Shown: positions 15,380 to 28,347 of the stretch, piece after piece
Layout: each line of letters opens with the position of its first letter
Numbering within the stretch: position 1 is the stretch's first letter
Origin: Galerina marginata
Taxonomy: Eukaryota; Basidiomycota; Agaricomycetes; Agaricales; Galerinaceae
Reading direction: 5' to 3'
Assembly (NCBI GenBank): GCA_023014335.1
Contig: JAECYW010000010.1
Location: forward strand, 496,001-560,000
DNA: 64,000 nt
Position numbers and translations under genes: made by a program
Notes under the pieces: model-generated
Seen by the model: only the letters and a program-made list of their open reading frames with translations
What the model was told of the DNA's origin: nothing
Databases searched by the model: none

Positions 15380-18300
15380 ATGGCAAGGACAGCATCTCTC
15401 AGTCGAAACCTTCAAAGCGATTCGCCTTTGCCTATTCTCGTTCATTCCCTTCATGAAACCCGGAGCTCGGTTTTAAGCCTGGCGGCCAACGAGCAGTATA
15501 TCTTCTCTGGGAGTCAGAATAAGGATATATCTGTGAGTTTCAGTAACCCATTAATACCTGATGCCTCAATGGATTTTAGGTATGGGACAAAAAAACCTTC
15601 CAGCTGAAAAATACCCTTCGTGGACATACTGGCAGCGTCTTGGACTTGGAATATGCAAAGGAGAAGAAATGGTTATTCAGCTCATCCGGTATGAGATACT
15701 ACACTCCCCGTAAGTCAAACTAAAAGCACCGCTCTTACCTAGGTGATAGTACAATCAGGGTACGTGTATACTACTGATCGACTGACCTCATGACGTTCAT
15801 TTGGCGCCAGGTATGGTCCACAGAGACCTTGCAGCAGCTGTATCTCATTGATCCTTACTTGGGAGAGGGTGCTGGGGATCTGTTCTCCCTTTCTTGGTCG
15901 TCTACTCTGCAAACAATTTTTGTTGGTTGCCAAAACACTTCGTTGCAGTGGTATAATTTTGGAGATCTCATATCCAGTTCGACGCCCTCCACAACTATTG
16001 CCGAAGGCACTTCATCGAGTTACTCGGGTAGTTCTACGCCGACCACTACTTCACGAAAAGCGCACAAGTTCTTTGACAGTTACCCTCAATACGAACGCAA
16101 GCCCGCCGATGTGTTTGCAAACAACGGTAACCAACGAATTCCTTGGTCGAGGCAGCCCCGATTCGGATCGCTCAGACATGTCCTCCCCCCAAGAATATCT
16201 TAGCATTCCTCCTACAAACGTCATTGATTCGGCGCATTACGGATATATCTATTGCATGGCAATAGTGACGAAAGGAGACGGAGGTATTCACTTGGCCACA
16301 GGAAGTGGAGACGAGACGGTCAAGGTGCTCACAAAGTCCTAGTTTCCAATTCCGCGTACTAACATTCTTATTTATTAGCTATGGGCGTGTGATTCTGGAG
16401 TGCCAGAACTTGCCCATGAATTCGCGTGTAGTCATGGAGCTGTTTTAGCCCTGGTTGGGGAAGGGGATACCATATACGCTGGATGTCAAGACGGATATGT
16501 CAGAGTCTTTGACTTAGAGACAAAAACGCTGGTTAGGACGATAATAGTACAAGAGGTATGGTTTATTACAAGAAGTACCTGGGTTCATTAATTGAATATC
16601 ATGCAGGGCATTGACATTATCGCCATGTCCATGCTAGGTTCTGACCTCTACACATGTTCTGCCAATGGACGGGTCAAGGTAACTCCCCGTTGCCGCTGCT
16701 GATATCATAACCTCACCGCCTTTATTAGCGATGGTCTGCGTCGTTCGACTGTACGGCATCGTGGCAAGCCCATCACGGCATCGTCCTCTCATCCATCGTC
16801 ACTAAAAGAAATAGTACTCATGACAATGGTTTCCATTTAATAACGGGCGGAAACGACGAGTACATCAAGGTGCTCAGAATTCGCTTCTTCTCCTACTGGC
16901 ATCCACTAACATGCGAACTCTCAGGTATGGAAAGTCAAGTCACCTAAGTTACGCGTGCCCTCTGCCGAAGATGAAAATGCAAATAACTCGTGTATCGGCT
17001 CCGGAACTTTCCTTGGTGATGTGATCCCCATCCACTACTGTTGTTAACACTAAAGTGTTTCCAGACACGATGGTCTATGCCCTCTCGAAATTCATAACTA
17101 TCCCAAGTATCAGTTCCGACCCTTCACACCGAGAGGATTGTCGACAGGCTGCAATTTGGCTAAGAAAATGTCTTGGTCAATTGGGTGCCCATACATCGCT
17201 GGTCAGCCTCTAGCATGCACATTACTTTCATTTTTCTAACTTGATTCCAGCTGCCAACTGGTGAAGGGAATAACCCCATTGTTCTTGCAACATTTGAGGG
17301 TTCAATTGGGGACAAGCCCAAACGAAGGGTTCTTTTTTATGGGTTAGTTTTATGTGCACCATCCCAAGCTCAAACTAAGATAATTATGCCGCTTTTAGGC
17401 ACTACGACGTGATACCTGCTCCGCCCGACGGCTGGAATTCGGATCCTTTCAGCTTGACAGGGCGCAATGGGTATCTGTATGGAAGAGGAGCAACTGATAA
17501 CAAAGGCCCTATCATAGCCATTGCGTGTGCAGCCGCAGATCTACTCTCGCGAAGGGCTCTCGAAGTCGATCTCGTGTTCTTAATCGAAGGAGAGGAGGAA
17601 TGTGGTAGCAAAGGTTTTAAAGAAATCGTGCAAAAGCACAAGGTCCATTCTGTTGCATCTACGATAAGCCCAAACTAACGGTGTGTTGCTTGGCGTGTCA
17701 GCCTGCCATAGGACCCATTGATGCTATTCTGGTCAGGTTGGCTCTTTCATTGTTGCACAAGCTGGTCAACTGCCGGCTCACGATAATATCGCAGTAATTC
17801 CACATGGATAGCTGATGACCGGCCTTGCATTACATATGGGCTGCGAGGAGTTGTACATTGCGCTGTAGAGGTGATAACTTCTTGGTTCAAACTTGTGCCC
17901 AGTGTTGACCTGTATGACCGAACAGGTTAGCAGCGATAGACCAGATTTGCACTCTGGGATTGAGGGTGGCGCAGTTGCTGAGCCTATGGTTGACATGTAC
18001 GCCAACTCGCAATGATTAAACGTCGAAAGGCTCACGTCTTTCTCAGGGTCAGACTTTTGGCCACCCTGACCGACAGTAAACGGGTGGTCCAAATACCAGG
18101 GTTCTGTAAGCCGGTGTAAACTTGAACCTGTCTTCTTACTGATGCCTCTAACAGACGACCAAGTCCAGCCTCAAACAGAAGACGAAAAAGAACTGTACAA
18201 ACTGCTATCTGAAGTCACACACCGACCTGCTTCCCTTCTGTCATCGCGGTGGCGAGAACCGTCATTTACTATTCATAACGTCGAAATTTCTGGCCCGAAA

Positions 18301-18987
18301 AGTAAGAATATCTTATTGGATCATTTGGTGATGCTGACTGGAACCCAAAATTAATTCAGATGCAACCGTCATCCCTGGAACAGTCACCGCACAACTATCT
18401 TTACGCCTCGTACCGGATCAAAATCTCGACACCATCGTAAAATCTCTGCGCGAATATTTGCAAAAGTCGTTCGATGACCTACAGTCTCCAAACAAATTAG
18501 TGGTTCGTACGTTTTATGTCGAAGCATGGCATCTACATTAATCCCCCTTCAAAAGATCGACGTGGAACACACGGCAGATTGGTGGCTAGGTGACCTTGAT
18601 GGGCACTGGTTTAATTCATTGGAAAGTTCTGTTTGGGAGGAATGGGGTGAGGAACCCCTTCGTATTCGCGAAGGAGGTGTAAGTCTTGACGTCTACTCCA
18701 AATACCTGTTCGTGATACCTATTGGCCTGATTCAGTCTATTCCTTCCGTCCCGTATCTGGAAAAGGAATTTGGATGTCATGCTCTTCATCTCCCAATGGG
18801 CCAGAGCTCTGTAAGTCGATGTCTTACACTCCTTGTCTCCTGACTACATCGCTTCTAGGATCAAGCGCATTTGCCCAACGAACGAATTTCTCTGGCGAAC
18901 CTTCGCAAAGGCAAGGCCGTCATTGAGCGCTTTCTGCTCAAAGTCGCAGATAAAAACTGCGAACCCCAATCCACGAGCCAGGCTTGA
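15380..18987 (+). CDS. DUG2: DUG2-type glutathione-degradation peptidase (WD40 + M20)
   Basis: DUG2 is a subunit of the cytosolic DUG complex that hydrolyses glutathione. The N-terminal half is a WD40 propeller: SGSQNKDISVWDKKTF, LRGHTGSVLDLEYA, SSSGDSTIRVWSTET, GYIYCMAIV, GSGDETVKLW, AGCQDGYVRVFD and TGGNDEYIKVWK. The C-terminal half is an M20 metallopeptidase: GHYDVIPAPPDGW (His and Asp ligands), YGRGATDNKGP, LIEGEEECGS (catalytic Glu and ligand), DDRPCITYGLRG, DRPDLHSGIEGG, and a final LPNERISLANLRKGKAVIERF. The fused WD40-M20 layout is diagnostic of Dug2. The ATG at 15380 opens the first WD-like segment. There are about fourteen exons. Between KPADVFANNG and GRGSPDSDRSDMSS (about 16120-16150) the frame needs one base removed; a 25-nt intron would also fit but is implausibly short. 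Confidence 0.92.
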
Positions 18988-19216
18988 CCAACTTGCTGTC
19001 ACCTACCCTACGGCCGCTACTTCTCCGATCTGCAACGCTGACTCATATCGACACCTCACGACGTTTAGCTTATTCTTCGCATGAAAGCTCTCGGGTTTTG
19101 TCCCTCTGTATTTTGGAAACCTTAGATTTCTCTCCTTAGAGTTACATATTCCATTTCCCCTTCAAATATTACCCAAGGCTTCGAGAAATTCAGACGACGA
19201 CCTAATTTTCAATTCT

Positions 19217-20855
19217 TCAGCAGGGTTTTGCAAACTGAGGAAGAAACCAACGAACCGGCCATCCGCTGGAGAAATCGAGTCGGTTGATACCAAGCTAATT
19301 TATCTTTGATTAATGATCATAAATGTCGAGCAAGGACGGAATGGCTCACGAAGTTTCCGGATGGAGTATAGTAGTCTACATACCAACCTTCAGTCTAGCC
19401 CGGGAGCACTGTGAAGGATAATGCTTACGATAAACCAGAATAGGGCCATCCACATCAACGAGAAGATCTTGACCACCAGGCCCAACAATCTATAGAAGGA
19501 GTCAGCTAAGGAAAGCTGTCCCATTAAACACCCACACTGTCATGCGTCCCGAGGACGAGTGTGCCTCCTCCTGAAGTAAGTGCGACACCAGATTTATCAA
19601 CATACCCACCAGTTGCCCTACAAAGTTCCGAATAGTTATACGCCATAAGCGGTGGAGCAAGAGGCTGCTAATTTGGTCTTACTTCGAGGATCTCCCGACG
19701 CGAATGTTGTAAGTACTATTCACCCCTTGGCAACAATTGTCCCAGGATGTGAAGAGGTAATAGTAGCTGCCGTACTTGAATACGACGCTGGCTTCGATCG
19801 CGCCGTTATTTGCCGTGCGCTGCGCGAGTGCAGTGACGGTGGAGCTTGACAGTTTTCCAGTGGACGGGCTGACGCTCATTTCTTTGATGCCCGTCCAGAA
19901 GCTTCCAAGGGACAATAACCACTTGCTGCCGTCTAGAAAATGAGAGTTCGAATTTCAAACGAGTTGCGAGTAGCCACCGCCAGCGAGTAATCCACATACC
20001 GATTATAAGGCTACATAAATCCCCAATCAAATCTGTTTCTTCGGTTGAATACAATAAAAACTCTTACTTGGGATCAATTGCCTAGGAATACAAATGGTGT
20101 CACAAATACTAGAAAGTGCGTAGCTATCCCTGAGGCTTACGTTGTAATTATTTGCGCTGGAAGTCGAGGTGACCATGCCCTCATTAGTGAAGCTTCCTAG
20201 GAAAATTCAGAGTGCTGCTGAGGCATCACGATTTGTTGCAAAATTTGTTGCAAACCTGGTTGACCCGTCGAGGACTTGGCCAAGAAAATGGCAGACTGTA
20301 CGATAATGAGTACCACAATTTGACAGCGATTGTATGTATGTGACTGACATTTTGGGACCCAAAGCTCGAAGCAGCGTAGTAGAGCTGCAGGGTTGTGAAG
20401 AAATACTGAAAGGGGAAAGTAGGGCAGGACCTACAATGAATTCTCCATTAAGGTAAGTACAATCCGGCGCCCATAGATTGCTATCGGACATTAGTAAGAA
20501 ACCCTGGCTTGAGCTCAATGCCTCAGATATCCTACCCATTCGAAGTTCCAGTAAACTGGTCCGTCCAAGGTGCACCATTGGGCCAAACCTTTCCCAACAG
20601 CGTCCAAGCTATGCGGTCTTTGGATGTCCTAATTTCAATGCCGATAGCCGTCGCTGAAGGATGATCAGATCAAAGTCGCAAAAGCCGCAGCAAAGTGCAA
20701 ATTTGTTCACAAAATACGAAGTATGTCCCAGATTTGTCTTTGCACATCGTTGGGTCATGAACCGCCGTGTTTCCTGTGACCGTTCCAGGACCAACCACGG
20801 CATGTCCCAAGGTTGCAAAAGCCAGAGCAGAGATCAGAGCAAAAAGCAAACGCAT
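19217..20855 (-). CDS. Secreted GH43 endo-arabinanase-like enzyme
   Basis: This is a glycoside hydrolase family 43 protein of the arabinan endo-1,5-alpha-arabinosidase type, acting on plant pectin side chains outside the cell. The ATG at 20855 starts MRLLFALISALAFATLGHA, a clear signal peptide; an earlier in-frame ATG at 20891 would place ten residues ahead of it. Key segments are NTAVHDPTMCKD (catalytic base Asp), NGDLWAPDCTYLNGEF (second Asp), AIEASVVFKYGSYYYLFTSW (catalytic Glu) followed by DNCCQGVNSTYNIRVGRS, then SIVGPGGQDLLVDVDG and a C-terminal RLDFSSGWPV. These match arabinanases rather than beta-xylosidases. Many short exons are used, so exon borders are approximate. It is divergent from the zinc dehydrogenase. 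The family is confident; the exact substrate is inferred. Confidence 0.87.
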
Positions 20856-21439
20856 TGCGGCAGGGATTTTTTTGTTGAAAGGGTGATTCAACCCAGGATT
20901 TTATACCTCCCCATTATTTTTGTGGGATCTTGGAGCCTTCAAGCATCTGGGAGAAGAAATGTCGGAAATTTAGAAGGTCAGGCATCCAGCAGGTATTCTT
21001 TGAATGATCAGATATATTTTCGGTATGTGCAAGGGAGACAAATCTATGCTATAGAATGAAGGTCACAGGTTTGTTGTCTGCAGGCGAGTAGTTGGTGTGG
21101 AGGTTAAAAACAACTTTCGGAACTGAGAAGAGTCATATCCGGGCCGCTTGCCGGGCCGAAGTCAATAGTTTTCTCTTTTTAATTTATTACATGGGATATT
21201 AGAAGAATAGGTACATAGTCGCTTTTTTGATTTAACCAACGCACTACACCAGCTAATCGACCAACCTTGTCGAAGCGTGTCGGAACAAGGTATTTGGCTG
21301 GACCCCAACTGGACCAGGTTACGGGGCCCGGGATCCCGGCCGATGTCATACCCGGTCGGCGCGACAAAATCTTGACCACTTCTTCTCTTCTTCTCTCGTC
21401 CACTGCATGCACACTGCACAGGTCATCTAACTTCTCAAA
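20856..21439. other. Divergent intergenic, GH43 / zinc dehydrogenase
   Basis: This 584-base region is the likely promoter zone for both genes. Minus-strand ORFs near 21162-21487 overlap the dehydrogenase start in the opposite sense and look like shadows. I see no distinct element. Confidence 0.5.
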
Positions 21440-23130
21440 ATGACAACCACTGCTCCATCTGACCAGCATAATGCAATCCGTTGGCACCCTCCATCATACG
21501 ACATCAGGGTTGAGACAATCCCAGCTCCCAAGTGCGTCACTCTTCTACCTATTCTCAGGAAGGGCTCAAAATATGGATCCCTGACCTTGCAGGATCCAGA
21601 ATGCTGACGATGCCATTGTGAAGGTCAAAGTCAGTAAATAATTCTGAATTGCTCATGTAGGAATTTATGTCATCCCTCTTGGGTGCCCATCCTAGCTTGG
21701 TGCACTGTGTGGTAGGCATAATTCATTGAATTGCCCAGGTTAGATCTTCAGATTCGAATTACAGGAAGCGATCTCCATATCTATCGTGGCCACGGGGGGG
21801 TAGACAAAGTGTGCGTCACACGACCCTGGTCCGTTTTAATGATGTTGATCATAGGATCCATAGGCACACCTGCGGACACGAATTTATAGGCGAAGTTGTT
21901 GCTCTCGGGTCCAGTTATGGCCAAAACGTTCAAGGAAGACCGACCTTGTACTCCTCTCTGAAGGTTGGCGACAAAGTCGTGTCTCCGTTTACCGTCAATT
22001 GTGGTGAATGCCAGTAGGTTTCATCGTGGATGGCTTTTGATTCTCTCTGACATCTTCGCCAGTGTCTGCCGCCTTGGATATACTGGCAGATGTCCTGAAG
22101 GATTTTTATTCGGTTCACCCGCTCTCGAAGGTGGCCAAGCCCAATACGTCAGAGTCCCGAATGCCGGAGGAACTCTATTCAACCTCAGTGACCCATCAAC
22201 ATGGTCAAGCAGCCTCCCAAAAGATGTAAGGGAGAAGGCTCTCACCAGCCTATCTGATACGTCGTTGTTGTTGCTCGCGGATATTCTTCCAACCGGGGTC
22301 TTCGCTGCCTTGCAGGCACTCAATCATCCCAAGGTAGCCCCTGTTATCACCGGCCGACCATGGCCCCATTGCTTCAATCCCGACGCTGCAGCAGGAAACG
22401 AAGTTAGCTTTAAACCGGAAGATCGGATGTTCACTGTCGCTATCATTGGTTTGGGCCCAGTTGGGGTTTGCGCCACCGTCAGTATGCTTGACGCTCTTGC
22501 GACTAAGCAGCTTCCTTTCAAAATAGTGGCCATTGACCCCCTGGAGAATAGAAGAGAAAAGATGAAGGCTGTCTATGCTGCAATCGACAAAGCTGGAAAA
22601 GGAAGCGGCCAGTTCGCTGTTTGCTCTATCGATGAAGGCAAGGAAAAGGTCAAGGAGTGGACCTCTGGAATCGGTTCGACTGTTGTGCTGGAGGTACGAG
22701 GGACTTATCATTTTTGCTTGCTATTCAAATATTGACAAACTTCAGGTGGTTGGGAACACAAGCGCCTTGACTCTTGCATATGACCTTGTCCGCGCCTTCG
22801 GCGTGATTGTGTCGGTCGGGGTTCACGGAGAGCCTCCTCTTCCGTTGACTGGCCGACAATGTTACAATAAGAACATCTCCTTGGATTTCGGCCGATGCCC
22901 TGCTCGTGCCATGTTCCCTCCAGCCTTTGATTTACTGGGCAAGTGCCTGCTCCATTTTAACGCTTCACATCTCTGACCTCTCAAAAGTGAAGAGGCAGGA
23001 TATTTTTGGAGGTGTCGGTGAAGCCGCTAGCCTTGTCGATAAAGTTGTCGGCTTCAGCGAGGCCGTCGAGAGTTATCGTGCATTTGATAAAGGCGAAGTC
23101 GGAAAAGTCATCTTCGATCCCTGGAAATGA
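21440..23130 (+). CDS. Zinc-dependent alcohol dehydrogenase (MDR family)
   Basis: This is a medium-chain zinc dehydrogenase related to formaldehyde dehydrogenase-like and threonine dehydrogenase-like enzymes. After a start MTTTAPSDQHNAIRW, the exons give GALCGSDLHIYRGHGG (catalytic zinc Cys), HTCGHEFIGEVVALG (His and Glu), KVGDKVVSPFTVNCGEC with further cysteines (HVCRLGYTGRC) forming the four-Cys structural zinc loop, then AIIGLGPVGVCA (NAD-binding turn) and IVAIDPLENRREK. The C-terminus is FDKGEVGKVIFDPWK. An insertion around RPWPHCFNPDAAAGNE sits before the nucleotide-binding fold. The ATG at 21440 is the only good start. The last intron can be joined with a GC donor (CTGG|GCAAGT, 22939-22987); a GT alternative three bases further on would drop a residue. 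The substrate is not evident. Confidence 0.9.
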
Positions 23131-23468
23131 TGAATCTAACAAGAATGACGATTGACTATGTAACTCGATCCCTTTCTAATGAGAAATTAAAGCTGTGGTC
23201 CGCCTACTTACAAGGGACGACACTGCTCTGAAAGAATGGAAGAGTATCCAGTAAAAGGTGAAAGCTGGTGATCTTTGGAGTAGATTGGCAGATCATCAAG
23301 CAGAGTATGCCTCATACAGACCCTGTTGAACCTTCGTCCCTTGTTCTGGTCAAGTGTTTGCTGAGGTCGACCGAGCAAAGATGACTGCGAAACGCGACAG
23401 ACGGCGTTCTAGGCAACCCGCATGTTCCTCTCTCACGCCAGAAAAGCAGAAAAGTATTCCGGAAATCA
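23131..23468. other. Convergent intergenic, zinc dehydrogenase / BTB protein
   Basis: This 338-base spacer lies between two 3' ends. A plus-strand ORF (23354-23557) runs antisense into the BTB gene and has no supporting features. I see nothing else. Confidence 0.5.
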
Positions 23469-24647
23469 TCATTCAATTTTATCCCAGGGCGGAAGTTGCG
23501 CTATCGTGGGCAGGTCATCCCACACCTTCTGTCGAAGCGATGAAGCTTCACGCTTGAAGTCAGAACGACAAACGCTACAAATTGTAAAGTCCTCTGCTGT
23601 GCTCTGCATGGCTTGCAGTATGTAATAGAGAGGCCCAGTTCTTAAGGTCCAAGAACGGTGCAGCTGAGAAATTAGGCGCGAGAACCCCTTTCCGCATGTC
23701 ACAGCGTGTCCGCATACAGGTTTCGGACTTCTCTGGGAGCAAAACTGGCGAATAAAGTCTTCCATGACCTGTAAGCGATGTTGAAACATGAGGGTGTAGA
23801 GAACGATATCTGAAGGTGTCAAAGATGACGATGGCTTCGATGGGTGTTCGAGAAGCAGTTTGGCGTGGTCACCTTGGAGTATGCCAGAGAGTGGATATAA
23901 GGATAGAAAATAAAGAGCAGAGGGGATGACGACATTGGCGTTAACTTCTCTCGCAAGATTGAGGACATGGAGTGGATGAACATATGGGTATGTGAGATTG
24001 TTGACGGAGGGCGAGTTCAAAGCAGCGTGGACCATTTCATCGTGTCCTTTCAGCGTTGTAGGCCATGTTTGGCTGAGGTATTCGATGGCTTGACGACGGA
24101 TCTGCCCAATAAAATACTTGGTCGCCAGACGTAGAATTCCAGCGAGATGGAAGAACCCTTCGGGACCATCATTAGAAAAGTTTCTAGTTGGGGCAGGTAG
24201 ATTAGAGACTTGCCTGCAGAAAGTTAGGTAGTAGGAGCTTACGGGCCATCATAAATTGTTTTGACCAAGTTTGAAAGTTCAATGGGCATGTCGAACATTG
24301 TAACGATCTGACAGCCTTCAAAGTATTCCGCATCTAAGGCCGTTGATTGCGGAAGTTCGAACATATGACTAAATATTTCCGAATGCCTCGCCTGAATGAC
24401 GATTCAGCTAATGAATTTAAGGAGATACGAAGCATATGGCATCATACAAGCACACCTCGATGAACGCGAAACGCGGTGGGGTGATCTTGAGTTATGAGCA
24501 CGATGTTGCCATCCTCGAACCAAGGCTTCGGTCCCCGAATTTTGCTCGAATTAGTCGATTCGAAGAAAATTTGAAATACATAGCAGTCGTTTGACTCACC
24601 TCACCTCTTTTAACATCTAATTTACCAATGGATACCCGACGGTCCAT
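23469..24647 (-). CDS. BTB/POZ domain protein of the Agaricomycete type
   Basis: This belongs to the large family of BTB proteins seen in mushroom genomes; the function is unknown. After MDRRVSIGKLDVKRGE, an intron with donor GAG|GTGAGT joins PWFEDGNIVLITQ, then HPTAFRVHRGV and HSEIFSHMFELPQ, the start of the BTB fold. Next come GPEGFFHLAGILRLATKYF and IRRQAIEYLSQTWP, the helical end typical of the family. The C-terminal exon (NLAREVNANVVIPSALYFLS, then CSVCRSDFKREASSLRQ) ends PPWDKIE at 23469. The start at 24647 is a guess; the same frame opens further upstream at 24698. The family normally mediates protein dimerisation and may include Cul3 adaptors, but nothing here shows a partner. It is divergent from MON1, 266 bases away. 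Confidence 0.83.
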
Positions 24648-24913
24648 TCGTTTTGTCCAGGAGGTTTTCAGGTCAAAAGATGACAGGATTAAAACCAAAA
24701 TCAGGGGGTCCCAAAAGCTCCAGGCTAATTATCGCCAAAGTTAGAGAAATATGGAAGACAAAGTTAAGGGGAATCGTAAGCGGGATGATGGTGGAATGAA
24801 AGCGACCTTGTATTTGGCCCGAGTTTGCAACGGCTTTCACACTATGTGATCAACTGTTTGCTCCTATCGTTAAGGACATCCTATAAGGTTTCCTCCGTTT
24901 ATGTACGGGGAAT

Positions 24914-27294
24914 GACGGACACACCACGATCTCGTTCTGTATCACGCGCTAGTACACCAGCGCTAGCACGCTCATCTCCATCACGCCTCTCAATACCACC
25001 TACATTGCGACCCTCACCATCACTGTCCAACCTCCATATTCACAGTCACAATATAGCGCAAACAGATATTTCACCGCCTTTACCCATGAAGTCCGGCGAC
25101 CACTTTTTGGACAGTTCAGCGTCATCCGTCATTGATGTGGAACCAGCCGAAGGTATCTTGATACAAGATATCGACGCTGAGATGAGCCACACCGATACAG
25201 AGGACTTGGAATCCATCGATAAGTCGTCTGCACCTGTTGGCGAAGATACGAAGCAGTTGCTGAGAGATCAGTTGAGAAGGAGTCTAGACCACAAAGCAGC
25301 CCAGACAGGTGGCTGCTGTCCTTCTCTTTCTTCGAGCAATGGCTCATGTACATCCCATTTCAAGAAATAGACTTATCGCGTTCGCGTCGCGCTGGTTTGC
25401 ACCCAGAAGCACAAGATCTGACTCTTGCTGGAGGTACATTATTGTCTTGTTCGTGACCACAATTGTTAATCCCATTCAAGCCTCTTTGTATCTTCCAAGG
25501 GAATATTTTGTGCTCACCGATGCTGGGAAGCCTGTCTATATAAGGCAAGTAATACTTCTTGAAGAAACTCGCCGTCCGTTCATTTCGATCTTTTCAGCCG
25601 ACCTGGTGGAGGTGATCAGGATGGAATGGCGTCGACAATAGGAATAATGCAGGCCTTGATCTCCGTCTTTTTGGACGACCATGATAAACTTCGATCCATC
25701 AACGCTGGCCGATCTCGTATTACATTTCTGTTGCGACCGCCCCTTTACTATGCATGCGTATCATCTTGGGGTGAACCTGAATCAGTTGTAGGTGGCTATA
25801 TTTACCCTTCTAGATCATGGTATTGATGAAATAACTTGGTTTCTCCTCGATTTTGTGAAGAAAGACAAGGTCGCACCTTGAATATCTACACTTGCAGATC
25901 CTGAGCATCGTCACCGCCACGCAGCTGAAAAGGATATTTGAGCGAAGGACCAATTTTGATCTCAGGAGATTGTTGAATGGTAAGTCCTTTCCAAGGTATT
26001 CGGGTATCTTGAATGCTAATGCGTATCTCGCTCCCAGGTGCAGAGCCTTTCATGAATTCTTTACTAATTAGGCTGGAAACAGATATTGCGATGACAATGT
26101 CATCCCTCAATTGCCTGAAGATGGAGCCAAGCCTACGGAAACGGATAGCAGAGACCCTTCTCCCGAATACGAAGATAAAAGTGAGTTCAGTCACAAGTTT
26201 CGGAGATATTGTTAATTTGGTTGCGAAGAAGGACATGCTATACATCATCCTCATTGCAAACAATCGAGTAGTGACACTGATAAGACCCAAAAAACATTCC
26301 ATTCACCCTGCTGGTCAGTTATGGCATATTTCTTTGGGTCACACACTGACAAGCAACTCGGGATTTACGCCAGACTTACATATCATTATGAACACAATCC
26401 ATTCACCTTCCATCTACAACTCACCTGCGTCTGCATCCTGGATCCCTGTCTGCCTTCCCAAATTTAACCCTGCAGGTTTCGTCAATGCATATATCACATT
26501 CCTTCGGAAAGACGATTCCGTCCACCTGAATGAACCAATAACTTTCTCCCACGAAGAAGATTCACTAACACCAACGGACGACATTTCGAACAAATCTGAC
26601 ACTCAAGAGGGTCTCAACGAATCTGGGATAGCTTTGGTCTGTGTCAATAGTGGTGGAGAAATGGAAATCATCAGGAACTGGTGTGATTCTGTCATCAATG
26701 TATTGTATTTTTCTCGCTTTCGACGAAATGCATGATTCTGAAGTTTGCTTTGACAGAGACTAACAGTAGATGGCGCCTTGACTGCCCTTCTCAACGCTTA
26801 TCAGTCTAATGAGACGGATTATTCTGTTTCTCAACTAGGGATTCCTGGTTTACGACACTTCATCTACAAGTCTCGGACACAGGTCCAAATCACGCTGCCT
26901 ATCTTCGAGGACCCGTATGACCAACCGCATGCAAGGAAAAGGTCACAACCATTTCTCAAGACTTTTTTTGATACTGATTTTCTGCACAGAATTATGACGC
27001 TTTATCAAATTCTACATGACTCTATTCATGCAAAGTCTGGTCAAGAAGCCGCCCTAAAACTTCAATATATTCGGACAGATACTGAGAGTGTTATGGGTTG
27101 GGTATGCTTACTTTGCGCTCTGTCGTTCTCATTCTTTCTGAGGCTCCTCATAGATAACACAGCCCTTCGAACTGTACATTGCTTTATCACCCCTTTTGCC
27201 GAAGAGCGCCGCGGTCGGGGCAGCAAATGCAGTTGCACGATGGGTCAAGAAGGAAGAAGCTCGATTGTTCTTAAGAGACGCACCTGTTTTTTGA
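24914..27294 (+). CDS. MON1: MON1, vacuolar fusion GEF subunit
   Basis: MON1 pairs with CCZ1 to activate the Rab7 protein Ypt7 at late endosomes and vacuoles. The N-terminus (MTDTPRSRSVSRASTPAL and onward, roughly 150 residues) is Ser/Pro-rich and disordered, as in other fungi. The first longin domain begins REYFVLTDAGKPVY, followed by ASTIGIMQALISVF, DHDKLRSINAG and FLLRPPLYYACVSSWGEPES. The middle gives LHLQILSIVTATQLKRIF, ERRTNFDLRRLL and LYIILIANNRVVTLIRPKKH. The third region has GLRHFIYKSRTQVQITLP and a C-terminal ARWVKKEEARLFLRDAPVF. The order matches MON1 throughout. One intron (25545-25597) uses a GC donor, ATAAG|GCAAGT. The ATG at 24914 is preferred over one at 24825 because the latter adds an unrelated stretch. 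Confidence 0.93.
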
Positions 27295-27446
27295 TTTTGA
27301 ATTGCAATACTATGTAATAGATAGATAGATAAGTCGGAAAAACGCCAAGCTCAGGTTGTTGAATAATTATGTTACACGGTCACGTCATTAGCTTTGTGAC
27401 AGGTCAAAGACGAAGTTCGGAGCAAAATATTTTGGAGTTGTACGCC

Positions 27447-28034
27447 ATGGCTCTCCTCTCCTCAACGCGAGGGTTGGTGCCCAGTCTATCGTCCACAATT
27501 TCTATAGTTACACGTTCCCTCGTTAACAGGCACGCTCAGTTACCGCCTCCGCCTCCCCGGGATTCATTTGCATTCCAACAAGGCTTCGGTCCCCGCGCAA
27601 GGCCTGCCGAAAATATTCGTACCACAGAGGACTTCTTGAAGGCCATTGGCCGTGCTTCTGAAACAAAATTGGACTCTGCTATGGCCTGGGAGGAGCTGTG
27701 GAGACTTAATGGTCAGTCGTTACGGAAGGCTGGTGTCACTGTACGCGACCGCAGGTTAGCCTGACTTTATGTTGCGACGTTCGCTTCTTACATCTACTTT
27801 TTTTCGCAAGGTACATTCTATGGTGCATGTCAAAATACCGTTTGGGATTTCCAATAAGAGAATTCGCCCACGAGCCGCCTCCAAAGAAAGTAGTGCGAGG
27901 GTGAGTTCCGTAATTATATACAGTGCGTATCCTACTGACAAGTCCTGACCAGCTGGGGACCCAAAGTTCAAAATGGAAAGCGCATACGCTCTCGTCGAAT
28001 AAAAGACAAGACGAGCAAACAGACTACTACTTAA
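27447..28034 (+). CDS. Mitochondrial small-subunit ribosomal protein mS41 (IGR motif)
   Basis: This is the IGR-motif protein of the mitochondrial ribosome small subunit (yeast FYV4/mS41). The start MALLSSTRGLVPSLSSTISI at 27447 is a typical presequence. The conserved block is TTEDFLKAIGRASETKLD, then WEELWRLNGQSLRKAGVTVRDRRYILWCMSKYR, with the IGR triplet visible. The C-terminus is Lys/Arg-rich (GKRIRSRRIKDKTS). Three exons join through two GT..AG introns, at RR|Y and RG|W. The total is about 155 residues, in the normal range for the family. It follows MON1 by 152 bases on the same strand. Confidence 0.92.
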
Positions 28035-28347
28035 TTAATAGATATCCGTGCTAACCACCTGCCTCTCTGAGGTCAAATTTTTGAACGCGAACACTGCAAC
28101 ACCCTATGCCGTGGTTCTTTTGACCGACCGTACAAGGATAAAAGGTGGGTATGAGTGAATTAAGACGAGGTATATATAACACAGGTATTTATTTGTACAA
28201 TTCAACACTTGAAGCGAACAGCTAATTGGGGAATGTCGTGAATGCAGGTATGAGATGTAAAATTGAGAGAGCTAATTAACAAGAGGTCAGCGCCGTGAAA
28301 ATGTATCGTGAATGAAGAACCATACCATAAGAAAACGTCTAGGAGAT
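28035..28347. other. Convergent intergenic, mS41 / C2H2 factor
   Basis: This 313-base spacer lies between two 3' ends. It has a TATA-rich patch near 28168 (GGTATATATAAC), but both flanking genes end here, so a promoter role is unlikely. I see no gene. Confidence 0.5.

Noticed and set aside
27316..27332. Short AGAT-type tandem repeat
   Set aside because: Only about four copies just past the MON1 stop; too short to be more than a minor microsatellite.
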